A program made the translations under genes and the position numbers. From contig JAXHTH010000198.1 in the NCBI GenBank assembly GCA_034211115.1, forward strand, positions 1 through 23,833: a stretch of DNA of 23,833 nt. Direction: 5' to 3'. Shown here piece by piece: positions 7,614-13,471 of the stretch; positions within the stretch are counted from its first letter, which is position 1; each line of letters starts with the position of its first letter. A model generated the notes under the pieces. The model was not told the DNA's origin, made no database searches, and worked only from the letters and a program-made list of their open reading frames with translations. The stretch comes from JAXHTH01 sp034211115 (lineage in GTDB: Bacteria; Planctomycetota; Phycisphaerae; Phycisphaerales; SM1A02).

Positions 7614-7656
7614 GGAGGAGTGGAGACTTGAAGGCCTGGAGATGTGAGGGGCGGTG

Positions 7657-7662
7657 ATTCTA
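7657..7662 (-). promoter_or_regulatory. possible -10 element of lepA
   Basis: On the minus strand GGATAGAATCACC contains TAGAAT, one base from the TATAAT consensus twice over. It would place the start about 85 bases before lepA, just upstream of the heptamer array. No good -35 box is visible, so this is tentative. Confidence 0.3.
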
Positions 7663-7684
7663 TCCGGAAGCCGGACCTGACGAG

Positions 7685-7719
7685 TCCCGCCCCGGCCCCC
7701 GGAGGGTGCCGGGGCGGGA
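7685..7719 (-). terminator. GC hairpin after the zinc-ribbon membrane gene
   Basis: A perfect 12-bp stem, TCCCGCCCCGGC (7685-7696) with GCCGGGGCGGGA (7708-7719), encloses an 11-nt loop. It lies 27 bases after the stop codon of the minus-strand gene at 7746. The following bases are not T-rich, so it may act as a transcript-end stabiliser or a U-less terminator. Confidence 0.5.
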
Positions 7720-7745
7720 TCAGGAAGGTCCGGGTCGCCGCGGCT

Positions 7746-8231
7746 TCACTCGTCGCTTCGCGCCATCGGTTGGCGTTCGGCGCCGCATTCGGGGCAGCGC
7801 CGCTCATCGTCAGGCAACTCGCGCAGCCAGTAGCCGCACTTGGCGCAGATTTCGTACCCCATGGTTCGCAGTGCAGCCTTCACGCCCGGGCGTATCGCCC
7901 AGCCCACGAGTAGAAGCGCCCAGAAAGGGACGAGCAGTAACACGAGCGGGCACAGGATCACCAGGCCTTGGATCAGGATGTCTTCAAGCAGCAATAGCGA
8001 GGGTGCTTGGGCGGGCGTTGCGTGTTCTAAAGCTTTGGCAAGCAGAAGCAGCGCACCAATGCCGCCAAGCAGCGGACCCGTGGCGATCAGACCACACAGC
8101 ACGGCGGCCATCGCGATGCGCTTCCGTGATCCTGGCATCCTCAGCGCGCGGCGACTCGCTTCGTACTTCTGTTTTCGGCTCAGCTTCAGTGCCGGGTCGA
8201 TATAGTGGCCGATCAGCCAGCGCCACTTCAT
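7746..8231 (-). CDS. membrane protein with C-terminal zinc ribbon (paralogue 1 of 3)
   Basis: A 161-residue protein with an N-terminal cytosolic helix (WLIGHYIDPALKLSRKQK), two membrane segments (about 39-66 and 86-112) and a C-terminal zinc ribbon: C129 and C132 in ICAKCGYWLRELP, C146 and C149 in RCPECG. This ribbon style is widespread in planctomycete proteins (established pattern); no function is assigned to it. The ribbon and the juxtamembrane segment GYEICAKCGYWLRELPDDE closely match the next gene's GHEVCPNCGYWLRDLPDDE, so the two are paralogues. A Shine-Dalgarno GAAGGGA precedes the ATG. Upstream, GTGACA and TACGAT spaced 15 bp could be a promoter. It ends with a GC-rich hairpin at 7685-7719. 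Confidence 0.8.
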   Translation of the reverse strand: MKWRWLIGHYIDPALKLSRKQKYEASRRALRMPGSRKRIAMAAVLCGLIATGPLLGGIGALLLLAKALEHATPAQAPSLLLLEDILIQGLVILCPLVLLLVPFWALLLVGWAIRPGVKAALRTMGYEICAKCGYWLRELPDDERRCPECGAERQPMARSDE

Positions 8232-8317
8232 GGGCGTTCCCTTCGCGCCCTCGGTGCATCAATCGTAACATCCCGCGCCCTCTGTCACGTGTCCGCCCGA
8301 CGGTCTTCTGCGACGCC

Positions 8318-8755
8318 TCAAGTCATCGTCTGCCGCAACGCGCCGCACTCGGGGCAGCGATCTTCATCGTCGGGCAGGTCGCGCAGCCAGTAGCCGCAGT
8401 TGGGACAGACCTCGTGGCCGCGGGCGCGCAGGGCGCGCCACACGCACGGCGCGAAGCGCCAGCGCTGAAGCACCGCCCCGCCGAGAACGAAATAGCCGAT
8501 CAGGCCGAGGAGGAGCCCGGCGATGCGGGCGGCCTTGTACGTCATCCCGCCCGCGCCGACAACCGAGGCGAGCAGTCCCAGCAGGTCGCGCGCGATGATC
8601 ATTACGAGCACGCCGAGCGGGATGTAGATGAGGTAGATGACGAGATTCCACCGATTGGCCAGCCACAAGCGCCAGGCCTCGCGGTGAATGGCCTTGCGCT
8701 GCGCCTTGTTCAGCGCGAGTTCGCGTCCGATATACGTCGGCCAGAGCCGGGTCAT
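8318..8755 (-). CDS. membrane protein with C-terminal zinc ribbon (paralogue 2 of 3)
   Basis: A 145-residue paralogue of the protein encoded at 7746-8231. It has an amphipathic N-terminal region (LALNKAQRKAIHREAWRLWL), two membrane segments (about 37-55 and 78-97), and the zinc ribbon C117/C120 (EVCPNCGYWLRDLP) and C134/C137 (RCPECG). Two segments separated by a short loop put both ends on the same side, presumably the cytoplasm. Its ATG overlaps the TGA of the upstream gene in an ATGA (8752-8755), so translation of the two is coupled. An 86-base gap separates it from paralogue 1. No catalytic residues are apparent. Function is unknown; a scaffold or metal-sensing role is only a guess. Confidence 0.8.
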   Translation of the reverse strand: MTRLWPTYIGRELALNKAQRKAIHREAWRLWLANRWNLVIYLIYIPLGVLVMIIARDLLGLLASVVGAGGMTYKAARIAGLLLGLIGYFVLGGAVLQRWRFAPCVWRALRARGHEVCPNCGYWLRDLPDDEDRCPECGALRQTMT

Positions 8756-9255
8756 GTCGCCTTCTCTGTGCTCGGCTCGAGCTTCCACGCGCATCCGCAT
8801 TCGGGGCAGACGGTCGCGCCGTCCGCGCCGTCGATCGGCAGGTTCCGGAGATCGTACCCGCAGTGCGGGCAGCGCTGATGTTTGAGCATCGCCGGGCCGA
8901 TCTTTCCGAAGCGCGAGGCCCGGGTGCCGCCCCACACGATGAACGGCCAGATGAAGAGGTAGAACGTCGGCACCATGCGTCTGAGAAGGTGACTCCACGG
9001 ATCGCCGCCCAGCAGCTTGATGATCACGGTCACGATGAGGGCCGCGAGGAGGACGAGACTCAGGATCATCGCGGCCTTCTCGAGCCGCGTCATCCGGATG
9101 CCCTTTTCGGAGATGATCGCGGCAAGGACCTCGCGCTCGACGGGCTCGTTTTGCTGCAGGACGTGCAGCGCGACCGGGTCGAGCTGCGTCACCTTCCGGC
9201 CGCGCGCATCCCGGATATGCTTGCTGCGTTTCGTCCTGCGATCCGGATCGCTCAT
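8752..9255 (-). CDS. membrane protein with C-terminal zinc ribbon (paralogue 3 of 3)
   Basis: A 167-residue protein with a long basic soluble N-terminus (about 1-58), two membrane segments (about 61-80 and 94-109), and a C-terminal ribbon: C129 and C132 in RCPHCGYDLRNLP, C150 and C153 in VCPECG. It shares the membrane-plus-ribbon plan with the next two genes but is more diverged. The start at 9255 (MSDPDRRTKR) is chosen by protein plausibility; an in-frame ATG at 9285 is the alternative, and neither has a strong ribosome site. It heads the series and is coupled by a 4-base overlap to paralogue 2. Upstream lies the candidate small RNA, whose terminator separates that promoter from this gene. 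Confidence 0.75.
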   Translation of the reverse strand: MSDPDRRTKRSKHIRDARGRKVTQLDPVALHVLQQNEPVEREVLAAIISEKGIRMTRLEKAAMILSLVLLAALIVTVIIKLLGGDPWSHLLRRMVPTFYLFIWPFIVWGGTRASRFGKIGPAMLKHQRCPHCGYDLRNLPIDGADGATVCPECGCAWKLEPSTEKAT

Positions 9256-9385
9256 TGGTGGTCGTTCGTTCCCGCGGTCTCTCATCCGCGGGTGGCAGCG
9301 GGATCATCGCCGCATCCAGGGCGCAGCATAACTCGCGAAAACCGCTCCCCGGGGCCCTCGCCGGGTCGGTCGCCGCACGCCGCGA

Positions 9386-9506
9386 CAAAAAAGGGGCGAG
9401 CACCACAAGGGGCCAATGGTGCTCGCCGCGCGCCAGCGCGAAGCGGCGCGCAGAGGTCCGTTTCGGGGCGGGCACCGCCGGGCCCGGCCGACGCCGCCCG
9501 TGGGCT
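9386..9506 (-). ncRNA. candidate small RNA of about 120 nt (unknown family)
   Basis: A near-consensus promoter (9512-9539) and a strong intrinsic terminator (9387-9427) bracket about 120 bases on the minus strand with no plausible reading frame between them. The predicted transcript would start near 9506. It contains a GGGCG/CGCCC-closed GC-rich element, a stable hairpin GCGCGCC/GGCGCGC near 9430-9453, a short single-stranded stretch CGAAACGGACCTC, and the terminator hairpin. It lacks the GGAAGGAAGCAGCC-like motif of SRP RNA, and its length and fold do not suggest 6S, tmRNA or RNase P. It could also be a terminated leader of the operon at 7746-9255. This is an inference from signals alone. 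Confidence 0.5.
9387..9427 (-). terminator. intrinsic terminator of the candidate small RNA
   Basis: On the minus strand an 11-bp perfect stem, GGCGAGCACCA (9427-9417) with TGGTGCTCGCC (9405-9395), has an 11-nt loop. It is followed by CC and then six T residues (9392-9387). It points away from the subtilisin gene and lies 132 bases before the next minus-strand start. Confidence 0.85.
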
Positions 9507-9511
9507 GATAT

Positions 9512-9539
9512 AGTATAAACATCTGTCAATTTATGACAA
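9512..9539 (-). promoter_or_regulatory. strong sigma-70-like promoter for the candidate small RNA
   Basis: On the minus strand TTGTCA (9539-9534) and TATACT (9517-9512) are 16 bp apart, each one base from consensus. This is the most AT-rich spot in the neighbourhood. The only transcribed product before the terminator would be about 120 nt. A second hexamer, TTGACA (9529-9524), lies within the spacer but has no -10 at a suitable distance. Confidence 0.65.
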
Positions 9540-9896
9540 GCAAAATCGTGTTGCGACGACCGATTCACGGGAGGGCGAAGAACGGCCGATGCTCCGGACG
9601 GGACGAGAGGCCCTCCCGCGGCCGCACGCCGCCCTTGCGGGGCCGCGATGCGCCCGGGCGGCCGGATCGCCCCGAGCGGCGGGTCCTCGGGAACCCGCCG
9701 GATTCTCCTTGGCTTGGCGCGGCGGCGCGCGATAATGAAGGGATTACGCAGAGACCGGCCGATTCGCGATCGCCGCCCGGAGCCGAGGATCATCCATGCG
9801 GCGCCCGCCGCCCCGTCGCGGCGGGCCGGGACGGCGGCCGCGGCCGGCATGAATGCCACGATGCACCCACTTTGTCCAGGAAGAAGGAGCAAGACG
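9540..9896 (+). promoter_or_regulatory. upstream region of the subtilisin gene, no gene seen
   Basis: I see no gene in this stretch. It contains an 8-bp hairpin, CGGCGGGT (9677-9684) with ACCCGCCG (9693-9700), and a possible promoter: TTGGCT (9709-9714) and GATAAT (9731-9736) with a 16-bp spacer. That would give a leader of about 155 bases. The ribosome-binding site AAGGAG (9884-9889) sits seven bases before the ATG at 9897 and decides the start. Confidence 0.4.
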
Positions 9897-12362
9897 ATGA
9901 AGCGACTGATCGTGCTGTTGGGGGCGGCCCTGTTGACGGCCGCGTCCGCGCAGGCCGGCGGCCTTTCGCCGGGGCTGGAGGAGACGCTCAAGCAGACGCC
10001 CCCCGACGAGGTCGTCTCCACGCTCGTGTTCATGGCGGCCCAGGCCGACCTCGAGCTGATCGACGCGCGCATGGAGGCCCGGCGGGCCCCCATGAAGGAG
10101 CGCCACGAGCACGTCGTCCGCGCCCTGCAGCAGACGGCCCGCGACTTCCAGGGCGACATCGTCCGCGATCTGCGCACCCTCAAGGCGCAGGGACGGATCA
10201 GCGATTACGAGGCCTTCTGGGTCTCCAACATCGTGCGGGTGGACGCCACGCCGGATGAGATCCGCGCCCTGGCCTGGCGGGCCGATGTCGAGGTCGTCTA
10301 TCCCAACTACCCCATCGAGCTGATTCAGCCCGACTCGTCGCGGCGCGATGTGCGACCGCTCGGCCCGCGCGAGCCGGAGATCGGCCTGGTGGCGATCCGC
10401 GCCCCGGAGGTCTGGGACATGGGTTACACCGGCGAGGGCATCCTCGTCTCCACGCTCGACACGGGTGTGGACGGCAACCACCCGGCGCTGGCCGACCGAT
10501 GGCGGGGGCTCGATCCCCGTTATGACGGCCATCCCGAGTGGGCCTTCTTCGATCCGGTCACCAACTGGCAGTTCCCCCAGGACAGCGGCAGCCACGGCAC
10601 GCACACCATGGGCACCGTCTGCGGCGGGGCGCCCGGGGACGAGATCGGCGTCGCGCCGGGCGCGGAGTGGATCCACGCCGCGGTCATCGATCGCGTGAGC
10701 ATCGAGCAGACCGTCGCCGATTCGATCCTCGCCTTCCAGTGGCTGATCGATCCGGACGGCGATCCGACGACCCACTGGGACGTCCCGGTCGTGTGCTCCA
10801 ACTCCTGGGGCCTGACGACCGGCCACGGCTATCCGCCGTGCGACGAGACGTTCTGGCCGTACCTGGACGCCTGCGAGACGGCGGGGATCACGATTCTCTT
10901 CTCGGCCGGCAACGAGGGCTCTTCCGGCCTGCGCCGTCCCGCCGACCGCGCCACCGATGACTATCGCACCTGCGCGGTGGCGGCGGTGGACGCCAACGAT
11001 CCGGACTGGCCCATCGCGGGCTTCTCCTCGCGCGGTCCGACCTACTGCACGCCGGACGGGACGGCGGCGATCAAGCCCGACATCGCCGCCCCGGGCGTCG
11101 ATGTGCGGTCCTCCATTCCCGGCGGCGGATACGGGCAGAAGAGCGGCACCTCGATGGCCTCCCCGCACGTGAACGGCGTGGTCGCGCTCATGAAGCAGGC
11201 CTGCCCCCAGCTCATGCCCGAGCAGATCAAGCAGATCATCTACGACACCGCCTACGACCTGGGCGAGGGCGGCGAGGACAACGCCTACGGCTGGGGCATG
11301 ATCGACGCCTACGAGGCCGTGCTCATGGCCATCGCCATGTGCGGCCCCACCCCGCCCCTCTCGTATGACGGCTACTGGGAGACGCCCGCCGGCACGCCGG
11401 TCGAGATCGAGCTCAACGCGTTCGATCCCGACGGCGAGCCCGATCCGCTCGTGTACATCATCGTCTCCCTGCCCGAGCATGGCACGCTCACCGACCCCGG
11501 CGCCGGCGAGATCACCGACGTGCCCTACACGCTCGTGGACCACGGCAACGTCGTCGTCTACGACCCCAACCCCGTCTACCAGGGCCCGGACAGCTTCACC
11601 TTCAAGGCCAACGACGGCGGGGAGCCGCCGGACGGCGGGGACTCGGAGATCGCCACCATCTACATCACGGTCGGCGTGCCCGAACCCGTCCATGTCTTCA
11701 ACATGGACGAGAATCCCGGCTGGAGCACCGACGGGCAGTGGGAGTGGGGCCATCCCACCGGCCAGGGCGGCAATAGCCACGGCTATCCCGATCCCGACAG
11801 CGGCGCCACCGGCGACAACGTTTGCGGCGTCAACCTGAACGGCGACTACGACGCCAGCTCCGGCGGACCCTATTACCTCACCACCAGCGCCATCGACTGC
11901 ACCGACACCACCGAGATCGAGCTGCACTTCAAGCGCTGGCTGAACAGCGACTTCGATCCCTTCGTCGTCAACATGATCGAGGTGTCCAACGACGGCGTGA
12001 ACTGGGAGGAGTTGTGGTCCAACGGCCCCAACGAGATCACGGAGAACGCCTGGTCGGATCACGTCTTCGACATCGCCGAGTTCGCCGACAACCAGCCCAC
12101 GGTGTACGTCCGATGGGGGTACGAAGTGAGCACCGGCGCCTGGGCCTACTCCGGCTGGAACCTCGATGACGTGGAGATCTGGGGCGTGGTCCTCATCGAG
12201 GACTGCCCCGAGGATCTCAACGGCGACGGCATCGTGAACACCGAGGATCTGCTCACTCTGCTCGCGAACTGGGGCACCGACGGGGACGGCGACATCGATG
12301 GCGACGGCGTCGTCGATACCGCCGACCTGCTCGCCCTCCTCGCCGCCTGGGGTGAGTGCTAG
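9897..12362 (+). CDS. secreted subtilisin-like serine protease (S8) with C-terminal dockerin
   Basis: An 821-residue exported endopeptidase. A signal peptide (1-20, cleavage near AQA-GG) is followed by a propeptide-like segment (about 25-130) and the S8 catalytic domain with the complete triad: D188 in STLDTGVDG, H233 in GSHGTHTMG and S419 in SGTSMASPH. The oxyanion Asn is N339 in SAGNEG. After about 490 comes a cadherin-like or Ig-like repeat (GPDSFTFKANDGG), then a jelly-roll module (about 600-765, with FNMDENPGWSTDGQWEWG). The protein ends in two dockerin-type calcium loops (LNGDGIVNTEDLLTLLANWG and DIDGDGVVDTADLLALLAAWG, about 773-819) with Cys as the last residue. That terminal form is typical of Phycisphaerae exported proteins. 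The start is set by AAGGAG seven bases upstream; an upstream in-frame ATG at 9648 would bury the signal peptide. Confidence 0.95.
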   Translation: MKRLIVLLGAALLTAASAQAGGLSPGLEETLKQTPPDEVVSTLVFMAAQADLELIDARMEARRAPMKERHEHVVRALQQTARDFQGDIVRDLRTLKAQGRISDYEAFWVSNIVRVDATPDEIRALAWRADVEVVYPNYPIELIQPDSSRRDVRPLGPREPEIGLVAIRAPEVWDMGYTGEGILVSTLDTGVDGNHPALADRWRGLDPRYDGHPEWAFFDPVTNWQFPQDSGSHGTHTMGTVCGGAPGDEIGVAPGAEWIHAAVIDRVSIEQTVADSILAFQWLIDPDGDPTTHWDVPVVCSNSWGLTTGHGYPPCDETFWPYLDACETAGITILFSAGNEGSSGLRRPADRATDDYRTCAVAAVDANDPDWPIAGFSSRGPTYCTPDGTAAIKPDIAAPGVDVRSSIPGGGYGQKSGTSMASPHVNGVVALMKQACPQLMPEQIKQIIYDTAYDLGEGGEDNAYGWGMIDAYEAVLMAIAMCGPTPPLSYDGYWETPAGTPVEIELNAFDPDGEPDPLVYIIVSLPEHGTLTDPGAGEITDVPYTLVDHGNVVVYDPNPVYQGPDSFTFKANDGGEPPDGGDSEIATIYITVGVPEPVHVFNMDENPGWSTDGQWEWGHPTGQGGNSHGYPDPDSGATGDNVCGVNLNGDYDASSGGPYYLTTSAIDCTDTTEIELHFKRWLNSDFDPFVVNMIEVSNDGVNWEELWSNGPNEITENAWSDHVFDIAEFADNQPTVYVRWGYEVSTGAWAYSGWNLDDVEIWGVVLIEDCPEDLNGDGIVNTEDLLTLLANWGTDGDGDIDGDGVVDTADLLALLAAWGEC

Positions 12363-12420
12363 CAGGCTGATCGGGAAACCCCCGACTCACCGGCAGGAAC
12401 CGGAATGTCTTCGCATGATG

Positions 12421-12457
12421 ACGAGCATCGCCCGAACGGGCGATGCTCGTTCTTTTG
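12421..12457 (+). terminator. intrinsic terminator after the subtilisin gene
   Basis: A perfect 13-bp stem, ACGAGCATCGCCC (12421-12433) with GGGCGATGCTCGT (12438-12450), has a GAAC tetraloop and is followed by TCTTTT. It is the strongest terminator in the window and lies 59 bases after the stop codon. Confidence 0.93.
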
Positions 12458-12614
12458 CCCCGTACGGCGGTTCGTTTGACCCCTTCGGCGCGGCGCGGAA
12501 GAATGCCGGTATGATCCCGCGCGGCAGACCCATCTCGCGGCATGTGCGAAGCGCGGCACGTGCGATCAGGGCGTCGCCCGTTCGGCGACGATGCGGCCGG
12601 GAAGGAGGCGGCGC

Positions 12615-13199
12615 ATGAGAGAGCTGCGCTGCCGGAACTGCGGGGCGATCATCAAGCTGCCGGACTTCCACGGCCCGACGCTCATCGAATGCCCCGCCTG
12701 CAACTGGCAGGAGATCATTCCCGCGCGGCATCGTCTGCCCAAGAAGCTGGACAACCTCGCCGGCGCCGCCTACAAGGCGCGTTTGCATCACGAGCCGATG
12801 CCGGAGGGCGCGTTCGAGAAGCTCCGCGCGCTGTCGCCCGAGGAGTTTGCGCAGTTCTGCAGCGAGCTCTTCGAGCAGGAAGGCTACGCCGTCACCCCCG
12901 CCAGCCAGGAATACGACACCGGCCGCGATCTGGAGCTCATGCAGGGCACGGAGGTGACCTTCGTCGAGTGCAAGTGCTACGCCGAGCATCACAAGGTCGG
13001 TCACCTGGAGGTGGAGGCGCTGCTCGGCGCGATGCGGCACGAGAACGTCGACAAGGGCATGATCGTCACCACCTCCTCCTTCGCCGAGGAGTGCCTGGAG
13101 CCGGCCCGGAAGGCGGGGATCGAGCTCGTCGACGCCGACCGGTTGCGCGAGAAGATCGAATCGGCCCCGGGCGACGCCCTCCGCCGCTGGTGGGCGTGA
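12615..13199 (+). CDS. zinc-ribbon fused Mrr-like PD-(D/E)xK endonuclease
   Basis: A 194-residue protein. Its N-terminus is a short zinc ribbon (C6, C9 in CRNC and C26, C29 in CPAC). After a linker, residues about 75-185 form a restriction-endonuclease-like domain of the Mrr_cat type: E84, the GYAVTPASQEYDTGRDLEL strand with D105, and the VECKCY strand giving E118-x-K120, then the conserved LLGAMRHENVDKGMIVTTSSF. The catalytic D...ExK arrangement is intact. Known relatives cut modified DNA or act in DNA repair; the target here is unknown. No methyltransferase or specificity gene is adjacent, so it is a solitary nuclease. The start at 12615 is set by AAGGAGG (12602-12608) six bases upstream, ahead of an in-frame ATG at 12591. 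Confidence 0.85.
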   Translation: MRELRCRNCGAIIKLPDFHGPTLIECPACNWQEIIPARHRLPKKLDNLAGAAYKARLHHEPMPEGAFEKLRALSPEEFAQFCSELFEQEGYAVTPASQEYDTGRDLELMQGTEVTFVECKCYAEHHKVGHLEVEALLGAMRHENVDKGMIVTTSSFAEECLEPARKAGIELVDADRLREKIESAPGDALRRWWA

Positions 13200-13434
13200 G
13201 GCCTGCACGGCGCGTGATGCGCTGACACCCTCGAACTCATCCCTTTTTCCTTGCTCCCCGTCGCCTGGGCGCCCGACGAAGCACAGCGCCTCGCCGCACG
13301 GCCTGCGCGCGATCGATGTTACACAGCCGTGACCCACTCGACGCCGGTTTGGATGTATCTCTTGTACGTGCGGGCAGGCTCGCCCGCGCGTTGCGGGCGC
13401 TCAACCCGCGGGTCAACCGCGTCGCGAAGCGATC

Positions 13435-13455
13435 TCATCACTCATCATTCATCAC
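13435..13455. repeat. heptamer tandem array (TCATCAC), 3 units
   Basis: Three consecutive 7-mers read TCATCAC, TCATCAT and TCATCAC. The array ends seven bases before the ribosome-binding site of the gene at 13472. The rest of the gap 13200-13434 holds no gene, only a GCGGGC/GCCCGC hairpin at 13370-13387. Confidence 0.7.
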
Positions 13456-13471
13456 TCCCACGAGGTGCACC

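Noticed and set aside
9386..9506. SRP RNA (4.5S) as the identity of the small RNA candidate
   Set aside because: The length fits, but the conserved apical loop motif GGAAGGAAGCAGCC or a close variant is absent.
8318..10183. A 621-codon minus-strand frame that includes paralogue 2 at its 3' end
   Set aside because: Only the last 145 codons look like protein. The rest crosses the candidate RNA terminator and promoter and runs antisense to the subtilisin start.
9744..12062. A 772-codon open frame on the minus strand across the subtilisin gene
   Set aside because: It lies entirely antisense to a gene with signal peptide, full catalytic triad and dockerin. Its translation is an Arg/Gly/Asp/His-rich string with no domains, as expected from GC-rich codons read backwards.
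3628..13455. The 7-mer and 8-mer arrays as CRISPR or IS remnants
   Set aside because: The units are far too short and contiguous for CRISPR, differ in sequence from site to site, and have no flanking inverted repeats or transposase.
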